A DNA stretch of 44,142 bases, taken from Cudoniella acicularis (taxonomy: Eukaryota > Ascomycota > Leotiomycetes > Helotiales > Helotiaceae). A program made the translations under genes and the position numbers. Shown one piece after another: positions 19,358-30,884 of this stretch. The DNA is taken from the NCBI GenBank assembly GCA_013054445.1, contig JAAMPI010000302.1, positions 1 to 44,142 of the forward strand. Direction: 5' to 3'. The first letter of the stretch is position 1, and every line of letters starts with the position of its first letter. Under the pieces are notes generated by a model. It was given only the letters and a program-made list of their open reading frames with translations, was not told where the DNA came from and searched no databases.

Positions 19358-22152
19358 ATGGTCGAAGCGCTCACAATCGTCGCTGGCGTAACCACAATCG
19401 TCAGCAATGTGTGGAAAATCAGCAGAGATGTCTACGAATTGATTGACGGGATTAAAAATGCTCCCGTTCATATCAAAGCCGTGTCGCAGGATGTGCGAGG
19501 CCTCTACGTGGTCTTGGGGTCCTTGCAAGATATTCTTGTCAAGTTCGAAGAAGAGCAGCAGGCGCCGGCCGCAATGCCGGTCTTTGAATTGCTTGACGAG
19601 CCTATGAGAAATTGTTTTGATGCTTTTTTGGAGCTGCAGAAGAAGCTCAATAGGTTTACGAAGCGGACGGGGGCTATTAATGAGAGTATATGGAAGAGGT
19701 CGTGGTGGTTCTTTACGGAGAAAGATACGAACGCGTACAGAGTACATTTGGCGGCGTACAAATCGACTGTTACAATTGCTTTGGGTGCGGCGACTTTGTG
19801 AGTACCTCACACCATAGGAGGCAGAAGTGGCTAACATAACTTAGAGGAAATGCCGCTCGCAATCTTCAAGCCACACAGAATCTCGAAGTCCAAATCCAAG
19901 AAATGCGAATACAGTTGGAACAATTAGTGGATAATGGCCAGGAAAACCAAAAGCAAAGCATGAATGGAGAGAACGGCTCACAGACAACGGATACCCAGTT
20001 TGCTCTGCATCGATTTCTCGAGACGGCGGAGTCGGTATTCTCTGGTTCCCCTCCAGGGTCACCTCGGAACTCTCCAACGAGAGCCGGTAGTATATCCCCG
20101 GGGCCACCTTTACGGGACGAAGACCCTCAGCAATCTACCAAATCAGGAAATATGAGGAGTGCGGACAGACAACGAAATAATTCCGACATCTCATTCGTGC
20201 AGCCAGTCTCTAAGCGGAATTCCACATTTAATCTGTTGCTAGACGCAAACACCTCGAAAGTGGCTCCACCCCCAAAGCGAAGTCCTTTGCTGTCTACGAA
20301 GAGTCCCAACATAGCACCGCGGCTAACTACAGTGAAAAGGAGGAGCGACGAAAATAATAGCGACGCCGAGTGGAAGAATCAAATTCATGAGTCTGCCACT
20401 GGCCTGACGCAGCCAAAGCCAGCCCGAGCCCTAGCTCGGGTTGACCAAGGTCGTGCCAAGAACTTGGGATTTGGAAGCAAAACTCAAGCCGGACTGATGG
20501 GAATCGCTGCAGTCTTAGGATTAAAACGGCCAGCAAGACGTCGGTTTGATCGAGATGATGGTTGGTGGTCGGATGGGTATTTGCCAGGTTCCAACTATGC
20601 CACCGATGGTTCATCTTCTGATTCGACGTCCTATGAGACTCGAGAACCAAGAAAAGAACGTGGGGCAAAAATCCCATTGCCGTCGGATTTGGGAAAGGCA
20701 AGGAGAACACCGAACTCGACGAGACGAACTGACGATGAAATTAAGCAAGATGCAAGATATCTCCAAGAGAGGGGTCGAGCTGCAATGCGTCGGCGAGGTG
20801 AACCCAGGGATGAAGACGATGGGATACGTATCAAAAAACGAGAGGATAAAAACAACGGGATAAGAGTACAACAATGGAAGGAACTAGAACAAGAATCAGA
20901 ACCAGAAGCTTTGGGAATGGGAATAGGAACATCCATGCAAGGGAGCGCGTCACGACCACAGAGAGATTCTTATAATAGCCGTTCTTATAATTATAGGCCG
21001 AAACTGGATTCTGTTCCCGAGCTATCAAAGAAACCAGAACTACCGTATCCTACCTTTTCGAAGCAGCATGCAAAAGATATGGTCGGTGAATCATCCAAAA
21101 CGACTTTGGCACAGCCTGAAGACAAATCACACAAAACCCCCGGAGAAAATACCTCTGGGACCCAAGGCGTGAGACCTGCAACCGTGGGATCCGTCGTCAA
21201 TCTCCAGAACGACAAGGCAATAGAAACCACGCAAGTTCCACAAACAAATCTTCCAGCAGATGCTCCCTCCCAAGAGCAGAAATGGTTCAGACTTCCCTCG
21301 GACGGTTCTCCTATCTCCATTCCGACCATTCCGGCCTCCTCAACCAAAAATATAACGACTAAATCCCAAACAAATCTCCTAATTGAGTATTTTGAAGGGG
21401 GAAAAGGAGGGGACGATGCAGGGCGACGACGTCCATCTGTTAGGGTGAAAGTCACGCCTAAGAAAAAAGGAAAAGGCAGGGCAGGTGTGAAGGATGTGGA
21501 CTACATTCAGGTTAACGAGAGAAAGAGTGGGAGTAAGTATATTAGTACGAAAAGGATACCCCTGGTTCCGGATCCGAAAACACCTTTTCTCGAGGAGCAA
21601 GAAGAGGAGCTTATTGAAAGGGAAATTAATCCCCAAAATGGCAGCCTGCTTAGCGTGGATGCCCTAAGTTCCATACACGCATATTCGTTCCTCGATAAAA
21701 ATATACCGGACAATATTGAACCTCCCTTGTTTGTTGATCCACGTTACAATTACACAGAAAATTATGCCTCTCAACGTGTTGAACGAGAGCAAGGCGAAGA
21801 CAGCGGTCGTCGCCACAGACGAAGTCGAAGCCAGGACCGGGTTGAGATTGTTGTTCAAAAGGTGGTGGAAAAAGTGAAGAGAGACCACGGCCGCAGCTCC
21901 AAGGTCCGCGGGACGGACCGTAGATGGCGAGAACCCCAACCCCAGGAAGAAAACCTGCCACCTACGCAACTTTTAACTGTGAATCATGCAAGAGAATCTA
22001 CAAAGAGATCCCCTCTCTTCTCGGTGACAGACCGGGAGGGGTCACAGGAAGAGGAAGAACGACCTCGTAACTTTGATCAACTTAATGCCCAGCCGGGCAC
22101 CGCTGATTCGGTCGAAAAAAAAAAAATCATAACTCGGAGCTCGAGAGTGTAG
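19358..22152 (+). CDS. Fungal_N-domain protein with long disordered tail; probable poly-A frameshift near 3' end
   Basis: Exon 1 is 19358-19797 and exon 2 starts at 19845; the 47-nt intron has donor GTGAGT, branch GCTAAC and acceptor CTTAG, and the frame is kept. Residues 1 to about 190 are alpha-helical and resemble the Fungal_N domain (PF17111) found at the N-terminus of many fungal NLR-like and regulatory proteins: EALTIVAGVTTIVSNVWKIS, DVYELIDGIKNAPVHIKAV, then a coiled coil (LEVQIQEMRIQLEQL). The remaining 700 or so residues are low-complexity, charged and Ser/Pro-rich, with no enzymatic domain. The assembled frame stops at 22152 (915 aa). A run of 12 A at 22115-22126 lies just before; one more A would carry the frame on through ESVEDAARRLILSELIALER to a stop at 22314-22316. 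Function unknown; the name reflects only the N-terminal domain. Confidence 0.75.
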
Positions 22153-23480
22153 AAGACGCAGCTCGGCGATTAATTTTGTCTGAATTAATAGCCTTGGAAA
22201 GAGAACAGGCTCGGCGGGGCCATAAACGTGACGGGGATACGGTCATTCCGGGAAGTTCTCAGACCCTATTGGGGATTGACGCCATTAATGTATTTCAAAG
22301 ACCTGATTTTACCTAACGAAGTGCGCTTTGGAGATTATAGCTATTAGTTTGGAAATTGTATAATTACTAAATAATTAAGCAAAAAGGGAAGACAGGCTGT
22401 CCCGTGCACTATATGTTACCTCCTAGGCCCCAGTGGACACAAACACTTCAAAATATACATGAATCAAAACACACATTCAACTCTTCACATAAGTTGACCC
22501 TATATTAGAGCCTTAACAAACAATTTGTTTCATTTTATCTATGTTATTAGATACTAAAACTTGAAGCGTTCTTCAGCCACAAATTATTAGTTTGCCTGGC
22601 TGGCGGTACTTAAACGAGTCTCCTACTCTATTAATCAAACCGTGGGGAAACCACACACTTGCCACTTTAGCAGTGGCGCTTAAAGGCAAAATGAGGGATT
22701 TCCTAAAGCAAATTTACAATTGCAGCCCTTTTTAGTAGGCCGTCCGTCAACGTTTGCGGCTTCGTCGAGAGTCTACTATAGAGAATTAATTTTACTTATC
22801 ATATCGTCTAAAAGGCAAGTTTTCTAAGGCAGCCTCCTAGGCTACGAAAAATATCTATAAATAGAAACCACCTTGGGCTGGGGACTGTAGGAATCAGATT
22901 TGGCAGTTCCAAGATCACTGTGAATCACGGGATATTCGTATCACGTGATATGCATTATTTTCGTGCCCTAACAATCGGGGAGCCTACTCTGAAAGTTGAA
23001 AGTTTTGACCTCGGATTACGGATCCTTCTCAATTATATTTGATTAGATATTTGACCCGAGGCAAGTTTTGTCACCTTATGTTAATACATCAACCCCCAGC
23101 AATACAGGAAGGTTGAATACCTCAGGCATAAATTCTTGCGCGTTTTTGTTAGTGCCCTTTGACAAATATACATCACCATCACAACCACCGCCCGAAAACG
23201 CATACAAGCCGCCGCCCAATTTCGAAATGCCCAGGACCTCTTCGCACCCATCACAAAAGCCGTTCCTCGGCTCCCTCCGTCTCCTCGTCATGCGAACTGT
23301 CGAAGACCTCATCGTCGCCGCGAATCAATAAATTATCATGTTTTACCATAGCGTCTGGAAAGCACTTTGCAACATGTTCTCTCAACGAGAAAAATAGCTA
23401 CTTCTGCTAAAGTCGTGGCCAAACACATTGATGCAGGGCCACGGTTCAAATTCCACTCAACCTTCGTCCGTAGGAAGAAG

Positions 23481-23508
23481 AGGTCTGCAGAAGGGGCTCT
23501 GCAGACCT
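23481..23508. repeat. Perfect 11-bp inverted repeat (hairpin)
   Basis: AGGTCTGCAGA and its exact reverse complement flank the 6-nt loop AGGGGC. No U-tract or neighbouring gene end suggests a terminator; function unknown. Confidence 0.8.
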
Positions 23509-24557
23509 AACACGGCACAGCAGAGAAACCTTGTCCCCGGAATTCGCATACAAACTCGGTACTACAAGGTTCTTCGGGATCAGCAGCTTCTAGAACTGGG
23601 AACCCAAACTGTGGCAGAAGAAAACCCCATAACTACTTTCCCAACACCCAGATATCTGGGAGTCAACAAGCCAAGGACGTAAAACATAAATGACTTTTAC
23701 AGTCGATCGCGAAGCTATTTTCAACGAACGCGGGAAGGATGACTCTGGACTCAAGGTTTTCCACGAGATGTCTAGCGGAAGCGGCCTGTAGCGATTGATG
23801 ACGCAAAAGAGGACTTCGTGACAAAACATCTAACGACACTTGACTCATTTTCTCGGAGCATATAGTGTCCCCCCATGATTATTTCCAAAGAGACTGGCTT
23901 GCTATTTCCGACCATTTGGGTTCTTGAAATCGACAATTACTCCATCAACGCGACGATCGCGACGCCACATCAAAGCTTACTGAAGCTTGTCGATTCATTA
24001 GCGCTACCGTTTATGCCCAATCGCCTTAGTGACGTTACCAACCTTACTCCTATTCCCCACGAGCCAACCTATTTCCAGTAAGTGATCAACACCACCCTTT
24101 GACTTTCAATGCACCATGCGTCAGCCTCCCTGTTGACAAGTTCTTTCTGGCTTTTTTCTCAGAGAGGTTTTTCTAGCTCCAACCTGTTTTGGGCCCAAGA
24201 AAACATAAATATCTTCTAGTTGGAATTCTCTCGAGGCAATGATGTCAAAGGCTTCAGATTTTCTAACTTTGAGCAATGCTTTTGTTGCGGAAGGCGAGAT
24301 GTGGACACTTTACCTAGTGTTGAGTCAACTTTTCTCCATTCGAGCGTTTGGTTTGACCGCCATCTGTCATTGTTTTTTTTGGCACACCCCCTCAATTTCT
24401 TATGGGTCTTGCCATTCGTAGTTGCGGAATGTCGGAGCTGGAATACCATCTTTGTGTAATCTTTTGATGAATATCTGGGCGTCCGTCATCCCTATCAGTT
24501 AAGGAGTGCCCTGTGCGTGCGAGAATATATGTCATGTCTCAACATCTACAGATAAAC

Positions 24558-24919
24558 TGTTGGAGGTAAGGGTATAACCGTAGTACGCGGTATATAGTAT
24601 ATAGAAGATATATCTATATAGTCGTCGGTAGGCGGCTAAGGTGTGGATAGCGGAAGAAGAGTCGACTGTTAGGTCGAGAGTGATTCAAGTATATGGAATA
24701 ATAATATGATATTGACTTAAAGACTTATCTATCTACAAAGGGGTGAGCGGACTATATATACTACAAGTGTAGTTACTAGAAGCTTCTATAACTTAGAAAT
24801 CAACGCTTATAAATCAACGCTTATAAATCAAAGCTTATAAATCAAAGAACAACCTAGAAGATTCTAGTAAGGTTTAAACCTTAAGCCTAGAATAGTGCTT
24901 ATTACCTAATAATATAACA
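24558..24919 (+). mobile_element. LTR-like element, possibly copia-type solo LTR
   Basis: Starts TGTTGGAGGTAAGG and ends CTAATAATATAACA, so it has TGTT..AACA ends typical of LTRs. It contains TA-rich TATATAG motifs and a 14-bp tandem repeat near its 3' part. Flanking pentamers (TAAAC and ATGTA) do not match, and no primer-binding site or internal domain follows, so the call rests on the ends alone. Confidence 0.45.
24797..24847. repeat. 14-bp tandem repeat, 3.6 copies
   Basis: Unit AAATCAACGCTTAT, with CAACG changed to CAAAG in the later copies. It lies within the LTR-like element. Confidence 0.85.
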
Positions 24920-25480
24920 ATGTACAAGTACTTATAGATGTGCATTTAGAAGTACATATGTGTATGAAATTTATTATAAATATGAATATATAATTTCAAT
25001 CTCTCAAGATATTTTTCATGAACGAACTTCTTTGGTGATGGACGCCCAAAACTCGATGGGGGCACAGTGTAATATCAAAATTCCAAAAATATTTCAGCTA
25101 TCGTTCTTCCAAAACGGGGATATCAAAACCATCTACATTTGCTAATGAATCATACACAAGAAGGAGAAGGGGTTTAAAGGGAGGATATCTCGAGAAATTT
25201 CTCGTAAGAGCGATAGAAGGGCTGTAGAAGCGTAAAAAACTGTGGGGATTCGGGATAATGTGGCTGAAACTTGGTTCTGTTAATACAATTCGACATATTT
25301 GCGCTTGCAGGTTCGAGGTAAGCTACATAAGTATTTATGCCAAATCCAGGCTTCTCTGTAACTTAGCTCCTCTTTCCAGACGAGATCCTAAAGAATTTTG
25401 CCTCCAGCAAAGAAACCTGGTATCTAAGCCCCAAACGCCATCACTAAATCAAATTGCTGTACTCGCAACCTTTTTTCCCC

Positions 25481-26694
25481 TCAGACGCTGAAGGAGGATA
25501 TATAGTACTGTTTTGGCCATTAGTATCTGCTCGTGGAAGAATCATGCTAAACATACCGTTAAGACAGACTCGTCTGTCCCATCCTCGTAATTGGAAAGGT
25601 AAACGTAAAGAATTAGCGCATTATCGTTTGCAAAACCTACGTGGTTAGCTGGTTCTCGCAAAATAAAAGAAGATCCTTACATGCAATCACACGCCCGCCA
25701 AGTCTACCAACACTGAGCACCTTGCCCCAATCTCTCCCATCAATTCTGACAGTAGACCAAGCATCCGGACCAGCAGCTTTCAATTTAGTGCTGGGATGTT
25801 CTTCAACCCCATCCTCCACCTGTCTAGGATCTAGCTCCGGATTAGTCAAACCAGTCCAGACACTTGAGATGTTGAGAGCATCGGTTGAGATGCTGAGCTT
25901 CAGACCTCCATGCATATTAGCAGCCAGCTCCAGCTTGGGGACATTGTTGCCAGCTGTTCCACCTCTTCCCGCACTTGTACTCGTTGCCATAGCAAGTTTT
26001 GTAAAGCGATCCGAAATAGCCTTCAACTGAATGAGGGATGGCAGGATGATATGTGCATCTGGCTCCCTAACTCGAGGCTCATGGATTCCCTCCACGCTGT
26101 CTGCAGTCAAGACTCGAACTGGAATATCTTGTGTGATAATAGCCTCTCTATCCTTCCCAGCATCAAGGTGTTCCTCCCGGAAAGCATTGTCACCAAATGG
26201 ATCCTGGTTTGCCCCATTCAAGAACCCATTCGCGCTATTCCCGCTGCTGATCGTGTTTGTGATAATCGTCAGAGACAATACAGGCACTCCTTCTCTCTTT
26301 GTGAGTCGAATAGAGGCAGATGACGCGTTAATTGCGGATTTCAAAGCGCGATGGAGGGGTGTGAGGGGCAGTTCGAGATTGATCGTGTTGTTTGGAGCTG
26401 CAGATTGGATGGTGTAGTCCTCAAATATGGAATCTATCAAGAGGGATCTGGCAGCTGGTCAGCTTCTGTTTGTCATATGAAGAATGCACATTGCTTACGC
26501 CCATACTTGCGTGCCAGTCTCTGGAATAATTGTGAATCGTACCGTATCGTCATCAAGGCGTACCCATGCTACCTTGCCGAGTGAAGACAGAGATGCTGTG
26601 AGCTCTAGAGGCCTTGTCAGTCAGCCCGTAATGCGAATTTTGGTGCCATACTCGAGAATGTCTGTATATTTCGTATGGAGGTTTTGAACCGCAT
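25481..26694 (-). CDS. HUS1: Hus1-like checkpoint clamp subunit
   Basis: Subunit of the nuclear 9-1-1 (Rad9-Rad1-Hus1) PCNA-like ring that loads at damaged DNA and activates ATR/Mec1 signalling. Five exons: 26694-26652, 26604-26499, 26447-25681, 25636-25557 and 25507-25481; introns are 47, 51, 44 and 49 nt, all with GT..AG ends and frame kept, giving 340 aa. The protein opens MRFKTSIRNIQTFSKLTASL, the classic Hus1 start, then VAWVRLDDDTVRFTIIPETG with TQVWA; later LPLTPLHRALKSAI and REPDAHIILPSLIQLKAISD. The last exon encodes only YYISSFSV and the stop, a tiny exon easily missed; without splicing, exon 3 would end at a TAG at 25637. A TTGGCGCG element about 70 bp upstream resembles an E2F/MBF-type site. 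The identification is strong. Confidence 0.92.
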
Positions 26695-27273
26695 TTTGAA
26701 GGGGAGTTGGAGAGGAAGTTGTACCCCCGACGACAGGCATGTTTCAATCTTATCGCCGAAACGCGCCAAGGCTATAATCTTAGTGCGAACCTTTTCTAGA
26801 CCTCACCTCAACTTCTCAACGTGAACCACGAAGCCCAAAAATCACCTTCATCATCAGCCTCATCTTTCCACGCTCACAAGATTCAAGCTCTGTGGACTGA
26901 GTATTTTATTTGAAAATTCATTTAACGAAAACCTTAGCGTAAGAAGCGCTCCGATGGTCTCTCCACGAGCTCTTCATGCTGGCATTGCCGCCAACCTCAT
27001 TCCATCTTTCCTACAGCCTAAAAGAAAGTTCCCCTAATCAAATTACTTCTCTCTTGCGTAAAAACACTCCGCAGAACAGTCACAAAAAGCAAAACGGACG
27101 CAGGAAACACAAAAAGAGCAAACGCAAATCTCAAAAAACGCCACGAACGCAATGCAGGTCGAACGAGCACAAATGTTCAGCTTCCACGAGCACTTCCAAG
27201 CATCTCCAACTCATGCCCAACCATGCAATAACACCATTCAGCCCCATAAACAACCCATCCTAGCTCTAGAAAT
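26695..27273. other. HUS1 promoter and 3' flank of the next gene
   Basis: 579 bp without a supported gene. The HUS1-proximal end has TTGGCGCG (minus strand, about 26760-26770), similar to G1/S-type promoter sites. The remainder is A-rich on the plus strand. Confidence 0.5.
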
Positions 27274-29170
27274 CTATTGAAGGTTCTCGAGACGGCTTTC
27301 GCTGGATGATGCTGACCGCTGTGGTGGGTTTAGGCGTGCAATCACCAGTCTATTGCTGGCACCCCCCGGAGATGACGCTCGACTTTGTTCATATAGACGC
27401 CGACGACCGGCAGCCAAAGCACGATTCAATTGGGTATTTGGTGACGGTTCTCTGCTAATTGTACCTGGCACCTGTCCGAAAATTAGCCCATCACCTCTGG
27501 CCGGCACGCTTCCGCTTGCAGCCCGATTGCTATTGATCACTGGCAGTATCGGGTTGCCCAGTCCCGAAAACTGCGAGCTAGTTGGAGATTGTATTCGAGA
27601 CGATGGTGAAGTTGCGAAACCAGGCGGAAAACCTGGGGGAGGATAGCTATTCGGTCGGTAGAGGAAACTCGGGCGAACCAAAAAACTCGGAACTGGTCCT
27701 TGCGGTTGCGGCTGTTGTAGCGGAGGTTGTAATGTAAATTCTTGACCAATGATTTGTCCGTTCTCCCCAAGTGGGGTGAACGCTGCAAGTCCATTTCCAT
27801 TGTGGCCATTGAAAACTGGGAAAGGGGAAGGAGGTACAACCTGTACGATTGGTTCTCCATTGATGAGATCTCCTCTCAAGAAGTTCTCTCCTCTGGCTCT
27901 TGATTCATTGTTCAGTTCATCTAGCATCTGTGCATAGACTTGGTTGGCTCTTTCTTCAATGCCTTGTTGTAACGGATGAGCGTAAGGAGAACTATCATCA
28001 TACCCTCCGATTGGCACTTCCTGGGTTCCGTGATTAGCATAAGCAGTGGGCTGCATCGCAAAGTTGCGCGGAGCTTGGGGAATTGGACCATTTGGGCCAC
28101 GTTGTTGATTGATATGTAGCTGACGGATTTGCGCAGCCTGTGCTTGGATAAGAACTTCTTGCTCTAACATGATATTTCTGACCGGAGGCTCTGTATTGCC
28201 ATTTTGCATTGAATTCATGGGTTCGCTGTTTCTTCTCGAGCTGTTCCCATTTTGAATTGCTTCACTCCTGTTAGCACGTTGTCCTCCACGACGATTTCTT
28301 CTTCGCGGTGCGGGCTCTACTGCTCCCTGTGTTGGCTGATGCGAATCATGTTGCCGGGACTCGCGCTGTTGATGCTGTTCCATTTGACGCCGAGTCTGGC
28401 GAGGAATTGTCTCAAATGGCCCACGTGCATTTGTTCCAAACCGCGTATCAGAATTTACGCCGGGGTGTAGTTCTCCTGGAATATCTGACTTGTTTGGCTG
28501 CGCATATATGGAAACCATGTTGTGTATCGTCGCGAATCGTGAGGGTACTTGTTCATAAGTGCCGGATTCTAGGGTGATCGTGGAAATCATAGACGGATCA
28601 GCGGGGAAATCTCGAAAGTCGTCAAACGGGTCTTTGTTGACTAGATTAAGTTCATCGGTGGCGTCACTGTGGTGCCCATTTACTCCATTCATTTGACCAT
28701 TCGTGTCGCCATTTGCGTATCCGTTAGCTTGACCATTTGTTATGTCTTGGGTACTGTGGCCAGTGGCCCTGTTCAAGACACGGGAGGCTCTTGTGTATCT
28801 GTCCCGAACCGCCTTAATGTCAAGAATTGCCTTGTCGATGAGTGCGATTTGGTTGCAAAAAGGGTGGCAGGCGAGGTCGAACTGATCAACTGGATCCTAA
28901 TTACGTATTAGCGATGTTCCATAAAAGAAAGGGCTTTCATTTTCCTTACCATGGGTCCGTACTCGAAGCAGGTTCCGTTCTCGAACGTGAACAGTCTCTG
29001 CTGATCCCTGTTACCAACTCGAGTATATTGCTTTAAAAATATTGTTATTATTTTGCTTCGTGTGCCGAAAGAAAGAGATTTACCTGCGCTGCTCCCTCTG
29101 ATGGTGTTGGTGGTCTGCCGGGCACTCTGAGGCCCCATGGGCGAGAATTCTGGAATGGCACGTATGACAT
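27274..29170 (-). CDS. Conserved-looking fungal protein of unknown function, Q/N/P-rich
   Basis: I do not recognise the family. Three exons: 29170-29084, 29030-28950 and 28896-27274; both introns are 53 nt (donors GTAAAT and GTAAGG; the first acceptor is an unusual AAAG, the second ATTAG with a GCTAAT branch). Frame is kept throughout, giving 596 aa. The first 100 or so residues look folded: SYVPFQNSRPWGLRVPG, then RLFTFENGTCFEYGPM, then FDLACHPFCNQIALIDKAIL leading into an amphipathic helix. The rest is low-complexity: NGQANGYANGDTNGQMNG repeats, a basic patch (RRRNRRGGQR), glutamine-rich helices (EQEVLIQAQAAQIRQLH) and a long Pro-rich tail. Such composition is common in RNA-associated or regulatory scaffold proteins, but that is only suggestive. 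Start: the ATG of MSYVPFQN. Confidence 0.75.
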
Positions 29171-29440
29171 TGTACTGCGAGGAATTAGAACTATGCAATG
29201 CTGGTGCTTCTGTTTTCCACGAGTTAGCTTGATCCGCAAAAATTTTATTTGACGGAAAAGAAATACGAAGGAGAGCGTTCTGTCGTCAAGTTCACGACCT
29301 CAATGAAAGTTATTCACTTGGTAGCTGTCCATGTATGATATCTGCCATTAGTACATCACGTCCATAGAGGAATTGAATCTCAGGAGGTTGCGTCAGGCTG
29401 CGACAACGACAAAGCTAGCAGAAAGCAGATTTTCCTTTGT

Positions 29441-30285
29441 TTCCTTCAAGACACTCTCCCCCTGAAGACAGGAAAGGAGGGATTTTCAGGGAATTTTGGT
29501 GAATCTAGTCTGTTGCTGTGAAGATCATGTCATAGTGCCCAAGCCGGCAAAGAGTAAATATTCCCAGATTCCCATCAAGACTCCCTACCCCTAAATCCAG
29601 GAGAAGATAGTTCAGGGACTCAGGCCAAGCTCTGTAGACTGTAGATTGTAGATTGTAGTCTTCGTCATGGAGGCAGCGGCGGCCAAGCCATAGTAATAGC
29701 GCCAGCCAGCCAGCAAATTACGTTGCCTATCCTATTCCCATCAAGAAACCCTCCCCCTGAGTTCAGGGTGGAGAATATTCAGGGAGTTAGATTAAGCTCT
29801 GTAGATCTGTGCACCCACATTGTCGTCGTCGCTGCCATGCCACAGCCAAAAAGGAAGCGAACAAAAGCTTTGACAACGACATCGCCTTCCTATTCCTATC
29901 AAGACACTCTCCCCCTGAGTTCAGGGAGGAGAGTGTTCAGGGAGGAAGGTTAGGCTCTATGGACGGATTGACCCTCATCGCCATCGTCGCCGCTATGCCA
30001 CAGCCGAAAAGCCGGTGAGCAACAGCCGTCGAGGACGTCGCCGCCTCCCTGTTCCCATCAACACAACACCTCTTCCCCTGAAGCCAGGAGAGGAGGATGT
30101 TGCTCAGGGACTTGGGTTAAGCGCTGTAGATCTGTAAACCCTCATTATCGTCGTCGCCGCCATGCTACAACTGGAAAGCCAGCGAGCAATGAGCGTCGAC
30201 GACGACGTCGCTTCCCTATTCCCATCAACACAACTTCCCTCCCCTGAATCCAGGAGAGGGGGATGCTGTTCAGGGCTTTGGTTGG
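29441..30285. repeat. Degenerate tandem array A, about 165-bp units, six copies
   Basis: Units begin near ATTCCCATCAA and carry a CCCCTGA core at about 29458, 29588, 29754, 29912, 30076 and 30241, spaced 130-168 bp. Each core is followed by a purine-rich segment (AGGAGAG..TTCAGGGA), then GGTTAAGCTCTGTAGATCTG, and GTCGTCGTCGC and CCATGCCACAGCC-like motifs. Copies diverge by many substitutions and indels. Open frames across it are discontinuous, so I see no gene. Confidence 0.75.
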
Positions 30286-30884
30286 CAGAGAGGAAGGTCG
30301 AGCGACTCCTCTGAGGCCACAGAGGGTGCTCTGCGATGCTCAACGACGCTCAACGCGTCGCCATGCGCACAAAAACAAGGAAAAGGGGGTACTTACTGAA
30401 TACTTCCTACTTCACTGAGTAGGAGACGTAGCCAACAGATGTTGGCTGATGCGCAAGAGGCAGACGCAAGACAAAGTTGTTGTTGTCGCGATGTCAGTGT
30501 CGTAAACAATTGCGAAGTGAAAAGGTTTGAGAAAAGCTCGGGAAGTGTTATGGGAGGGAGGGGAAGAGAGAGGGTCCTCAAAGAAAGGTTGCTGAGTGGT
30601 TAGTTAAGCGAGGACGTTCGGTTGTTGTGGGGTGACGTTTGACTATAGGAGGACAATATTGTTCGGTTAGGGTAGGGTTAAGTAGGCTTATCGATATCGA
30701 TTAAGCAGAGATAAAGACTTGGAGGCTGCGCTTTTTTGGATTAGATTTGGTTGGTTTTTCATTGGTTGGCAGAGGTTTGATGCTTGATATCAAAAACTTA
30801 TTTTTGGCTTCATTTTTTGGTTTGGAGGAGAAGATATGAGGATGTGCGGAAATCAACAATTTTCTTGCCATTTCTTGCGATTTA

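Larger units (their letters stand above)
22317..25480. other. Gene-free region with LTR-like element, hairpin and small repeats
   Basis: No gene is supported; short open frames at 23068-24460 lack domains and splice structure. The palindrome TATCACGTGATA lies near 22940, within sequence that on the minus strand starts TGTTAGGGCACGA and may be an LTR piece. The named elements inside are listed separately (23481-23508, 24558-24919, 24797-24847). The right edge holds the HUS1 3' flank. Confidence 0.4.

Noticed and set aside
23068..24460. Several 60-90-codon open frames
   Set aside because: No family resemblance, no splice-consistent joins, and overlapping frames on both strands.
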